Source of the DNA: Diadema setosum
Taxonomy: Eukaryota; Echinodermata; Echinoidea; Diadematoida; Diadematidae
Direction of reading: 5' to 3'
Assembly (NCBI GenBank): GCA_033980235.1
Contig: CM067075.1
Location: forward strand, 19,976,844-20,040,843
DNA: 64,000 bases
Shown here one piece after another: positions 1-11,100 of the stretch. Under the pieces are notes generated by a model. It ran no database searches, was not told where the DNA came from, and worked only from the letters and a program-made list of their open reading frames with translations. The position numbers and the translations under genes are program-made. The first letter of the stretch is position 1; every line of letters begins with the position of its first letter.

Positions 1-1249
1 TCGATGCAAACATTTTTTGTCCCTCCCACGCAATCTTGTCTGTTTTGATCAGCGACTCAATCCAACGTATGTTTCGCATATTTTGAGAAGACATTGAGTA
101 AAAAGTATAAAAATCCCACTCATATGATTGATATACTCCATACGTTTTGCATTGATTCTGTAATTTGAATAACGTCGAAGATTACAATCAATATATTGAT
201 ATTTTCCTCCGAAGTAGTTACATTTCCAATGGTTTATTTACACAAAGTTTGGAAACATACTCAAGTCATTTCAAGAGCAATGTTGTTGATGACGTTCATC
301 AAATGCCAAATATGGAAATTGGCAACCTTACATTGAATTCAAAGAGGACGTTTTAAAAGAAAGTAAAACACAATAAGGAACACATAAAGAACTGCTGGCG
401 GTTGTGTAAGATATGCACATATTTTTGTATTGACTGTTCAGGGGCTGGGTTTATTTTCGTGTTTGCGATTTAAGACCATGCATGCATTGTTTTCGTCCGC
501 AAGGAGCCACCCCTGCCAGCAGGTATAATACATGAGTCTGGGGCGCGGCCAACCAGTTGTAATTCACGTTTGATTGGATTTCTCTGTAAGTGACGTATCC
601 ATGTCAAGGTTCAATTTCAGAACCAAGTTCAGTTTTAGCCAGAGGAAACCAACGAGTGTGTTGAATAGATTACTCTCGAGTCCAAGCTTGACGTTGAGTA
701 CATTGTCATTGTCAGTAAAATTGCGCAATCGACCTCATACACCGTGTAATGATGTTGCGATCCACGAAGAAGAATAGACAAATAGAGTGTCGAACAGAAA
801 GTGAAAGCAATTTCCTCAAAAAAAAAAGGGAAGTTTATCTGTTTTGCAAACAGACTCAGAGCTTGGCGTGGTTTGTCAGGAAAGTGCACTTAATATCAGT
901 TATGGGAGCAAGTTGAACTGTCGAAGAGTGGAGAATATCTTTTACTTTCTTATTCGTTTCTTTTCTTTTGTCAAAGCATAAAATGTTTCCCAAGTGCCTC
1001 TAGACATATGGCATTTAAAACTTAAGTGATTACAGAGACTACATTTCCTGGACACATAACTATTTATCTTCCTGTTGTCTTAAACCCAAGAAAGCACATT
1101 CAAGGAATGTATAAAATCGTTTTCAACGCGATGTGTGTTCGTTCTCATACTAACATTATTAAGAAAGAGGCATCGTGAATGTAAGTTTCACATGATTCCT
1201 GGCATGGGGAGACTGCTGTAAAGCAATACTTAATTCTCTACTAACAATT
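1..1249. other. Intergenic stretch, nothing recognised
   Basis: I see no domain-like reading frame, tandem array or clear inverted repeat here. The sequence is AT-rich, and its short open frames show no protein motif. Confidence 0.5.
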
Positions 1250-2045
1250 GACTGTTGATACAGAAAAGAGCCATACGGATAATTAACTTGGAAACATTCC
1301 GGAACACACTAATGCTTTTTTCCCCAGTGGAACACTCAAGATCAAGGATTTGTATTATTCCAACATTGGATCATTTATGTATCGGTTAAGTAGGCCAACA
1401 GGTGGTCTCGGCCCCAATTTGTTTTTCTTCGATGTTTGTTAAAAGTCCATTCTTACCCCACGAGACAAAACGATTCTTTTCATCTTTCTCCTCTACTTAA
1501 TTATTAAAAACAACAATTACCACAGGACCTTAATTCTGGAATGACCTGGATAAAGAAATAATACAATCTCGATCTCTTATTTCATTTAAGCATAAACTTA
1601 AACTATTTTTTTTTTCTGATTTCATACTTACTGCGCTATTTCTTCTATCCTCCTGTACTTTCTTTGTGCATATTATGTATTTCTTTCATTTTATCTGACT
1701 TGTGCCTTGCTGGGATGATCACGCCACTCTCTTGAAGCTTTTTTTTTTTGTTGTTGTTGTTGCGGACATTCTTTTCTTTTTCCTTTTGTTGTGTATTTTT
1801 CGACGTCTATATATTTCACTACTTCATAAATTGCCATTCCTATCAATTGTAAATATCAAGTAATGATTAATCTCATATCACTATGCATCTGGGAATCTAC
1901 ACCATTCAAGCAGTGCTCCTATGTACATTCCTAACATTTCACATGTCCAATTGTCTTTAACTGTTGTATTTAACAATTGTTGTTATGTTTATGGTTTATT
2001 TGTTGAAACGTGGAATACGGAACAATAAAACAAACAAACAGAACA
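1250..2045 (+). mobile_element. Degraded LINE 3' fragment (RT C-terminus plus tail)
   Basis: Across frameshifts and stops the plus strand reads QKRAIRIIN, then LKIKDLYYSNIGSFMYRLS, then FWNDLDKEII and SFKHKLKL. These are typical of the C-terminal end of non-LTR retrotransposon reverse transcriptase. A 3' UTR-like stretch follows and ends in AATAAA with an A/C-rich tail near 2023-2045. The same LKIKDLY motif occurs in the minus-strand LINE at 22488-22802, so the two belong to related families. The catalytic part is absent, so this is a dead, 5'-truncated copy. Confidence 0.7.
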
Positions 2046-2360
2046 AACAATCACTGTCCCGAAGTAGAGCGAAGATGGAATTTACGATAAAGAAAATTTT
2101 CAAATTCGGTTCTGATCACTGCTGAGCGTTTACCTCTGGCTTTCGTGAGAAAATTTTAAGCCATATCGTATGACCAGCGGCGGAGTTGTTCAGCCTCCGG
2201 CAGTATCATAGCACGAAGGCGACACGAAGATGAGAATCCTTATCAAGAAGTTTACCTGAGAGAAACACAAAGAAAACAAAGAATGCACGAAGATTTTGCC
2301 ACTGCTCACGAAGTTGCTGCTGGTGCCTGAGAAACTCCTCCAGTGGTCATACGATGGCTG

Positions 2361-2774
2361 AAAGGAATGGTATATAGTTTTGGTCGAGATTGGGCTTTAG
2401 GTTTCCAACTTTTTTTTTTGAGATAATGGGAAACCTCTAATGAAATATAAAAGAGCATACAATTCTAAGAGCAATCCTAACTTTATTTGATGAAGATTGG
2501 TTTTGAAATGGCTGAGATATCCAAAAACAAAGATATCAAAAAGAACAGAAAAGATGAAACCCACCTTTTATTAGGACCATAGTTTGTTTTGGGGTATCTC
2601 AGCCCCTTCAAAACCGATTTTCACCAAAAAAACAAAACAAAAACAAAAACAAATTTTCATTCCTCTTAGAATTGTATATGCTCTTTAATACTTCATGTAA
2701 AATGGTTTCTAATCATCTGGCGAAAAGTCGAAACCTGAATCACCATCTCAAACAAAATGATACCATATCCCTTT
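2361..2774. mobile_element. MITE-like inverted-repeat element
   Basis: The left end, starting AAAGGAATGGTATA, is mirrored by the right end, finishing TACCATATCCCTTT. Complementarity continues imperfectly inwards on both sides: GGAAACCTCTAATGAAAT is answered by its reverse complement near 2700, and AGCATACAATTCTAAGAG by a matching stretch near 2670. No coding capacity. Superfamily not assigned. Confidence 0.6.
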
Positions 2775-3449
2775 AAAATGCCGTCGCAAATAACCCGATG
2801 TTTATACGATCAAAGCCGAATTTCAACATTTTCTTTATCATGTGTCCATCTTTGCTCAATTTCCGGACAGTGGGATGCCTGCATTATAGCCAGTCCATGC
2901 CAAATAGAAGTGGTGTAAGTGAATTGCGGGAATAACAACTTGCATGAGTCAAATACGATTGTATCTCTGCCAAAAAAGAAAAAAAAAAAGGAAAGTAAGC
3001 CAGCGAATTCATGGAGGTGGAAAGTTCCACCCACTTCCATAAACACACTTCCTTGGGAATTCCCAAACGATTGCGACACTGGGATGATAACGGGGAATTC
3101 GAAATACCAATCAAGACAAACTAAGATCTAGGGCTTAGACAGACGCCCCCCCCCCCCCCAAAAAAAAAAGAAGAAAAAAAAAAAGAAGCAGTACCATTAT
3201 TATCATGATTTATTGTAAGAATAACGTAGGGTAGCTGCTCAATGAACAAAATTTAATGGAGTAACTGATCAAAGTTAAAAACAAAACAAACTGGGTTGTC
3301 ATAGCAAAAGACACTTTGCTCCGCCCACAGTGGCACATGACAGAAGGTGATGGCGGAGCTAGTAGGGTCAAGGAGGTACTATAGGCGTACCTCCTTGGTA
3401 GGGTTAAACAGACAGTGAGGGGTGCGTATTACATCGTTTTCAGTGATCT
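2775..3449. other. Intergenic stretch with poly-C/poly-A tract
   Basis: No gene seen. A C homopolymer runs straight into an A-rich run at about 3147-3186. Short open frames on both strands lack motifs. Confidence 0.5.
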
Positions 3450-3587
3450 GGGGGCATTTTATGAAGCATTTTGTCCGACATCTTTGTCGGACAAATTTGC
3501 TCTCAGCCAAACAGATGCAAGGATTTCAGTAGCTTTTAACAGTTTGTCGGACAAAATATCTGACAAAAAGCTTCATTAAATGCCCCC
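3450..3587. mobile_element. Foldback MITE, GGGGGCATTT / TGTCGGACAA family
   Basis: The 138-bp hairpin element begins GGGGGCATTTTATGAAGC and ends with its near reverse complement, GCTTCATTAAATGCCCCC. Inside, TTGTCGGACAA-type palindromes recur. A second member with the same ends lies at 45859-46010. Confidence 0.75.
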
Positions 3588-4394
3588 TGAACTCCGTGTC
3601 TGAACTGCGTTGACTTTGACACCAGAGGTCAATAGGTCGAAGATCAAAGATTGCGAAATCGAGTGCGCCAAGATCTGTCGATTGCGAGTAGATGCGAAAA
3701 GAAATCATTTAAAATAGCCAACATGGAGGCCCATTTTTATACGCATATATATGAAGGACAATTAAATTTATTGTCTGTACTCGAAGCAAGAAAATGCACT
3801 ACCGTGTTTGTTTTAGTTTTTCAGGAAAGAACACACTTAAGTTTTCAAATAATAGCAGGTTTAGCCATCCTCTCAGCCGCAGCCACTGTCCTTCTTTTCC
3901 CCCTGGAGAAAAAAAAATGTGTCCGCGAGAGAGAGGGAGAGAGGGGAGAGAAAGGAATATACGAGTCTAGGAGGAGAAATTGGTATTGCTTACAGAGAGG
4001 AGAGAGAGAGGAATCTAGAGAGGGTATATAGCTGGTGATCGTAGACCGCATGTGAACAATGCATCTATAGGACAGGTGTATTGAGCAAGTATACTGTGAT
4101 ACGGTGTATTCACACAGAAAAGATCCTTTAATACACTCGCACCGGGACTGGCTGAGGAGCATTTCTGAAAGCAAAAACGGCTGAAAAAAGCAAAAACGGC
4201 TGAAAAACCCCCCCACAAAGCAACGATCACCGCGCCCTTCCATCACGCTTCGTTGAACGCACCGAGCTCGAAAAAGCGGCAATTCACGTGATCCCGGAAA
4301 GTCGAGAGTTTCCCTGACTGGTTAATATCACCTTATGAACAGACTCACATATTTTACATAGATGTTACAATAATGACAGTATCAACCAAGACAA
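3588..4394. other. Intergenic stretch with GA-rich tract
   Basis: Nothing gene-like. There is a purine-rich (GAGA)n tract at about 3926-4025 and an 18-bp unit, AGCAAAAACGGCTGAAAA, repeated twice near 4170-4207. Confidence 0.5.
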
Positions 4395-4683
4395 CAAAAT
4401 AGAATTATAATTATAATCATAATTACAATTAAAGTTATAATTATAATTATAATTATATATAGATTATAATTCTAATTATAATTATCATGATAATGATAAT
4501 GATAATGATAATTTTAATTGTAATTGTAATTATGATTATAATTATATTATAATTATAATGCCAATACAGAAAGTAATGACGAACACAGCGTTGATAATGA
4601 TGATATCATTAAAGTCATGAAATAAATGGTTATCATGGTTACGACACAAAAGGTAATGTTATTGACATTGATAACGTCAAATA

Positions 4684-4731
<48 letters not shown>
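4395..4731. repeat. AT-rich simple repeats with (TA)n
   Basis: A degenerate ATAATT array spans about 4395-4560, with a (TGATAA)n run near 4485-4510, followed by a pure (TA)n microsatellite at about 4681-4731. Confidence 0.85.
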
Positions 4732-4734
<3 letters not shown>

Positions 4735-4971
4735 GACTGCAAATCAAATGTTACAGAAATAATACTATTGTCTAGTCTACTTTAATAGGGAAGTCTCTTT
4801 AGTGTGGCTACTGTTTTATTAGAGACATCTGCCTGTTACTAATTTCTAGCTTTACCGTTGAACAAGTTTTGTCGCAAATTGTAATTGTTGGTAAAATGAT
4901 ATAGAGTTTTGTTTATAGCAAGATGATATAGAGAGAGCGTAAACTGAAGTGATTTTAAAAGATCCATCTTA

Positions 4972-5003
<32 letters not shown>
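4972..5003. repeat. (TA)n microsatellite
   Basis: About 32 bp of alternating TA. Confidence 0.85.
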
Positions 5004-5010
<7 letters not shown>

Positions 5011-5269
5011 CAAAGTTATTGTTCAAAGATGAGAGGCGCTTCTATTAAAAGCACGAGATAAGAATAACCAAAGTTGAGGATGAATAATAACTATCCTAGC
5101 TCTCTGCATTTAAGTGCACGAATAAGATTTCTACTAATGAGTGTTCAATTAAAGTTCAACATCAGGAAATGAATAAGAGTTCTCCACTGAGAGCCCACAA
5201 CATGTGGCAATAATTAAACTGAAAAGAATCCCAATTTCAACTGTGTGTGAATGACGTATGTTACGGCAC

Positions 5270-5380
5270 ATTTTTGTAAATTGCACATTTTGGTAAATTA
5301 AATGTGCAGTTACCAAAATGGTAACTGCACATTTTGGTAAATTTACCAAAATGTGCAGGACATTGACGGCACACTTTGGT
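5270..5380. repeat. TTACCAAAATGTGCA cluster, left
   Basis: The 15-mer TTACCAAAATGTGCA occurs several times in both orientations, forming stacked small hairpins. A matching cluster at 7008-7190 lies on the other side of the 5465-6950 elements. The two may be halves of one interrupted repeat. Confidence 0.7.
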
Positions 5381-5464
5381 AACTTTCTGCTCCTCCACAA
5401 TCATCACAAAAACAAATTGTAAGTGCAGTTGGTTTTTGTCCCAACCGAATGAGTTCGGCAGCCT

Positions 5465-6950
5465 AAAGGCCGTGTCTCACCTTTCCGGGCAAGCTACGCG
5501 GGCTTGTTGCGAGTAAGGTTTTCCCAGCACGCAAGAAAATTATCTCGCCCGTAGTTGCCCGGAGCTGCGCATGCAAGTCCGATTTACCCGCAGCCAAATT
5601 TTGAGCAGCACCTCGCAGGCAACTCCCATGCAGGTACTTCGCAGTCCCCGTATGCGCTCAGCGCGGCCAAGACAATGACATTCTGTCATTTCTGTTGGAA
5701 TTCTGCCATTCCTTCAGATGAATTTCTGAGTTGTCAGCCCCCACGTGCCTGGCACGCAGGTCACACAGAATACCCGCAAGAAGAACATAAGAAGCACGCA
5801 TCCAGCAAGTAAGACACATATGCACAACTCGCGCAAATCCTTGTCCGCCCTCAAAAATTGTCCGGTATGCTGGAAAATCCTCACACGCAACAAGCCCGAG
5901 TAGCTTGCCCGGAAAGGTGTGACAAGGCCTTAACATGGTTATGGGTAAAAAGGATTTGCGTGCGCACCTCCGGGCGACTACGGGTGAGATACGTGCTAGG
6001 TACTATTACGTGCAGGTCATCTGCGGGGACCTCTGGGTAGTAAAAATAATTGTTCTTCGCAAGCCGCACGCAAGGCTTGCCCGGAAAGATAAGGCCGTGT
6101 CACACCTTTTCGGGCAAGCTACGCGGGCTTGTTGCGAGTAGGGTTTTTTTTTTCAGCACGCAGGAAAATTTTCTGTAGGCGGACAAGAATGTTTACGTGT
6201 TTCGCACTTGTGTCTTATTTGCTAGACGCGTGCTACTCACCTTCTACTTGCGTGTATTCCGTTTGACCTTCGTGAGAACTTTGAAACCGATCCGTTTTCT
6301 GTTACGAGCGACTTACGGGTACTGCGAAGTACCTGCGTTGGAGTTGTCTGCAAGGTGTTGCCGGTAAGGGTCTCCTACTGGTGTTCTGCGTGTACCCCCT
6401 CAACTCACTCGGAACATAATTGAACATGCTCAAGGCCTTGTCATACCGTATCTGGGGAAGTTTGACTTGCGGGGAAGCAAATTTGCTACCCGGAGCTCTC
6501 CGCAGTTGGTCCGCACCTGACAGTACCTAGCGCGTATCTCGCCTGTATTTGCCCGGAGGTGCGCACGCAAGTCCGATTTACCCGCAGCTAAGTTTACAGC
6601 ATGACCAAAACTTTTTTCCGGGTGAGCCGTGGGAATTGCCCGCAGAGGTACACGCAGAACGCCAGTAGGAGGCCCTTAGCGACAGCACCTCGCAGGCAAC
6701 TCCCACGCATGTATTTCGCAGGCCCCGTATGCGGCCAAATTAATGGCATTCTGTGGTACACTTGTATATGTACATCTGCCATTCCTTCAGAGGAATTCCT
6801 TCACTGAGTTGTCAGCCCCACCGTCCGCATCTGGCACGCAGGTCACACAGCATACCCGCACGAAAAGCAATCGCAATAGCTTACTCGAGCCTTCAGTCCG
6901 GGTGAGCTAAATAAGTGTCTTGCCTGTCTTTACTGCTGCAGCAGGACCAT
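5465..6950. mobile_element. Nested foldback elements, GGCCGTGTCACACC family
   Basis: AAGGCCGTGTCTCACC followed by TTTCCGGGCAAGC at about 5465 is mirrored at about 5900-5934, closing one inverted-repeat element of about 470 bp. The same start recurs at 6091, and GCTTGCCCGGAAAG precedes it at 6065-6085. Further internal GC-rich blocks, such as CCGGAGGTGCGCACGCAAGTCC, repeat near 5560, 5955 and 6550. I read this as two or more copies inserted in or next to one another. No coding sequence. Confidence 0.6.
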
Positions 6951-7007
6951 ATCACCTTAACTCCTTGACCGTATTATAAATCTCAAGCCCATCCATGGGT
7001 TTTTAGT

Positions 7008-7190
7008 TCAGTTACCAAAATGTGCAGATTGTCCAAAATGTGCAGGCAAATTCACTTTTAACTGCACATTTTGGTAACATTTGATCCCGTCAGGTATAGG
7101 TGCACTATCGGCACATTTTGGTAAATTACTAAAATGTGCATTTACCAAAATGTGCTGTCACATAGTGTCGGCACATTTTGGTAACTTGCG
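7008..7190. repeat. TTACCAAAATGTGCA cluster, right
   Basis: At least six copies of the 15-mer in both orientations, like the cluster at 5270-5380. Confidence 0.7.
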
Positions 7191-8085
7191 TGTAATACTT
7201 AATTTTATAGACTTAAAGGATCCTCCTTGTTTGCATACTAATACTAGATGAATTCTGACTGCCAACACACTCCCAAAACGTTTTGTTTTAACCCTCAAAT
7301 CGAAAATGACTTTGTTTCCATAAAAATCATTGCCATCAACACTGCTTCAATATGTATAGCCGCAATAACCTCTAAATGTGGCTTCATATGGTAACGTTGA
7401 TATTGAGGGAAGCTGATTTATATATAATGCATAATGTATGCGATGATATATAATGTCGTATAGAAACTAAAGCTTGAGAGTGAGATGATTTGTAGAAGGG
7501 TACAGACAGATTACAAATATAATGGGACAATAAGCATTGGAGAAGTATAAATTCGAAACGAAAAGTAGAGAAAATGTTTTTATGCGAGAACAAGAATAGA
7601 ATTTTGCCTTAGAAAAGCTATATTCCTCCATGGAGATGACATATTTTGACATTGGCCAAATCATAAGTTACCTCGTTGAAATATTTTTATTTTGTTTGAT
7701 ATTCGATAATCGACTGCACAAAACGATCTAATAATACAATCGTAAGCGAATAACGTGCACCATACACACACAGAACAGTAGTCTGGCTTCTAGAACCGCT
7801 GCTCGTATTACTATACAGGATTTTGACACCCTCAACGTCGAAAACTGGAGTATAGGTTTAGGTGGATTTGTCGGCACAGAGTCCAGTTTGCAAAGGGTCT
7901 GGAAACCAGACTAAGAGAACGGTGTGCTTCCCCACGACCGAGCACCTCACAGTAAATCAGACAAAAACCATATACACGTACATAAAGACCAGTATGCCTT
8001 GTGGATGTCGACAGACAACGTGTGAGAAGGAGCAGAATAACATCGTTTTCGCCGTTGCGGCCTGCTGTTTTTCGAAGAGCTGATA
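7191..8085 (+). other. Upstream flank of the CCP/HYR gene
   Basis: No coding feature recognised. It should hold the promoter and 5' UTR of the gene starting at 8086. I see no convincing TATA box or initiator. An in-frame TAA at 8038-8040, with no in-frame ATG between it and 8086, supports ATG 8086 as the first usable start in that frame. Confidence 0.4.
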
Positions 8086-8140
8086 ATGTATTGTTCTGCC
8101 CTGGCTGTGCTCTATGTCGGAATTGTTCTCATTGTTCCTG
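8086..8140 (+). CDS. Exon 1: signal peptide
   Basis: It encodes 18 residues starting MYCSALAVLYV with a continuous hydrophobic core, followed by a strong donor, G|GTAAGT, in phase 1. That phase matches the next HYR exon, whose first codon is completed to Asp. The 11.4-kb gap to exon 2 means the link rests only on phase and on the need for a secretion signal. Confidence 0.55.
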
Positions 8141-11100
8141 GTAAGTCAACTCTCTCTGTGCCATGTTTGTACACTCAGCAAAAAAAAAGAAAGAAAGTAA
8201 ACACTTTTTCAAATTCATATTTCTCATAGAATATTTCGTTAAAAGTTAATGTATCATATACCATATTGGAGGTTATTTAATTGGCTATCAGCCTAGTAGG
8301 TCAATAAAATGGACAATTTTACGCATGAGTGAACACCTTTGTTTTTCTCTTCCAAGGCACAAAAACAAAAATTGCAAAATTGAAAAAGTTGTCATTCATA
8401 CGCAAGTGCTCCTCAATATAACAAAAAGAACAATGACAAATTTAACACAATTAGATACGTGGATTGAGTTGCAAAAATGAACCTTAGATCTCTCTGATAT
8501 CTTTGAAGCCCAAAATATCAATAAATGCCAAAAATAAGGGAGAAACATGAAGAATCTTGAGTCAAGCCCAAATTCAAATGAAATAAGAGACAAAGCAATA
8601 CTAAAAAAAAATGGTAGAAATTTCAATTTGTTTTCAAATTAGGAGAGTTGTAAATACTATTTGGTTCTTAAATTTATCTTATGAATCCTTGACTTACTAA
8701 ATTTAAAAAGAGTAAAATAAAGAAATTCTGTTTGTTTAATCATCTTTATGCCATTACTCCCTATGTCGTTTGAAGTTTAAGCTGACAGAAAATTCTTATT
8801 TCCCCCCTTTAGTTTTTCATTTTGTTTTTGTTTGAGGTTATAAAGAGATAAAGAGAACAGAAAACTTGTTCATGCTATTTCATTAATATCTCTTATTGTG
8901 TTAAAGTGGCTTTTTGTTGTCATTGTTATCTTGCCAAATGAAAGACAACTTGTCAAATTTTGCAAGTTTTACTTTTGTACTTTTTGGCGGGCAAAAATGA
9001 ATGTGTTCATTCATGCGTATAATTTCCTTTTGTATTAACCTACTAACTTGATAGGCAATTAAATCACTTTTAATATGGTATATAATACATTGATTTTCAA
9101 CATAATCTTCTATGAAAAATACGATCTCGAAAAAGTGTTTACTTTCTTTTTTGCTGAGTGTATATCCTTTGTATCCCTTCATACGATTTCTAGTTGGTTA
9201 TTTGTGTGTGTGTGTGTGTGTGCGTGTGTGTGTGTGTGTGTAAATAGGTGGGATCTTATACAATGCACATAGTTTTATAACATTACATTCTATACATAAG
9301 TATTTCTACCGGCTTATTAGGGCGCATGTTACGAGTTCGACGACCAAGAACCAAACAGCCCAAGAGTCATATAGCCCACGAGTAATGCAGCCCACGAGTT
9401 ATACAGTCCATGAGTCATACAGCCCTTGATTTCGACACAAAGTAAACGAGGCGCTCGAGATCGACACGTTAAGCCCCGTACGTGTTGTTATAATGTCGAA
9501 CTCGTGGGCTGATTTTACCTTGTGTAGAACTCATGGGCTGTATGACTTTTGGGTTGTATGACTCATGGACTTTTTTTTTCAATGTTGAAATTGTGGGTGT
9601 CGGTGATGACCCCGGTTATTACACATTATAAGACGGCCTATGTAACCAAGATTTTTTTTTTCGTTCTCTTTGTTTTGTTCTTATATTGCGGATTCGCTGT
9701 CACAATGATTGAGCGTAATCAGTGGTAATCTGTGGTACGAGTCTTTGATAGGTCTACATAAAGAGTTGTTTAAGTGCACAAAGCCAGTTGTAACGTTGAA
9801 CTACTTTGTCTAGTATCAAAGTGGGCCTCAGTATCACTTAGACAGACGCTCGTAGCAGACCACAATATTGGGGAAAATTTCAATAAAAAAGTAAGAACAG
9901 ATATTCAGGGGCAATGTGAATGGATAAATAATGATATCTGCCACCTCTTGATCCGCGTGTGTGTCGTCACTATGTACTAAATTCATGGAGGTTGTCCGAA
10001 GGGGGAGGGGGCACTGGCGTAGCCGGGGGGGGGGGGGGGGGGCAATGGGGGCAACGGTCGCCCTCCCCCCCCCCCCCCCCCCCCCTAAGATTTGGACCGG
10101 GGATTTATGGACATAAAGCGGGTCTCCTTTGCAACCTTTCATCCAATAAGATCATATTTTTTGAATATATCACTCAAAGTGTGCACCAGATCGTTGAATT
10201 TCAATTCGAAATATGCACAATCTCTCGTGCTTGGGAAGGGGTATCCCCCTCCCAAACCCTCCCCCTCTGCGCCTCTTTCCCTAGCTTAGTACACTTTTTA
10301 GATTTACAAAAAAATATGAATAATTCTGAGTAATTCTTATATTCCGAAAACTCAAAGTTCCCTCATGTATAAGGGGAATTTCCCCTTTTAATCGACCCTT
10401 TCCTCCCTCACTCCCCCCCCATCAGTTTTTTGTTTGTTTGTTTGTGATTTCCCAAATATTCCATCAAATATGCGTAATTTCAACCTTAAAAAGGCAAAAG
10501 CTCCATCGTAAGGGAAGAGTGGAGATAACACTCGCCCACGCTTTCTCCCTGCTCGCCCGCCCCTCCCCCCCCCCCCCCCGCCATGCATAAAAGTAGACTG
10601 TGGCTACACTTTGAACATAAACAGTTTTCCAAATATGACACAAAATGTGTGCATCAAAACGTTTAACTGCCATCAGAAAATCATACAAAATCTCCTTCCA
10701 CAGACTTGCTACACTTCTCTTCTGATTGACAAATTTCCAGATATTTCCACAAAAGTGTGCGTCAGATTGTTGAATTTCAGTTCTACAAGCTTACAGCTGA
10801 AAAAAAGTGGCTCCCTTGAATATGGGAGAGGTATCTTGCCACCCATTTATTGCTTGTTACCCACTATAGACTTAGTACATTTTTGGGAATGACAATTTCC
10901 GAATTTACCACAAAAAGTGTGCCCCAGATCGCTTTATTTCAATTCTAAAAACGCAAAAGCTCCGCGAGCGGGAGGGGGAACCCCCCTTCCCCTAATAAAG
11001 CTCTACCTCACTAGACTTTGTACACACACAGATGATGCACATTCGGAATAAGAGCTAAATTCCGTGATTTTAACACTTCGATGACAAAGTATTGCACCAA

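Noticed and set aside
3845..4282. 145-codon minus-strand ORF
   Set aside because: Much of it is the complement of the GA-rich tract; no domain motif and no conserved context.
5270..7190. CRISPR-like regularly repeated 15-mers
   Set aside because: Copies occur in both orientations with irregular spacing in an animal genome; they are hairpin repeats.
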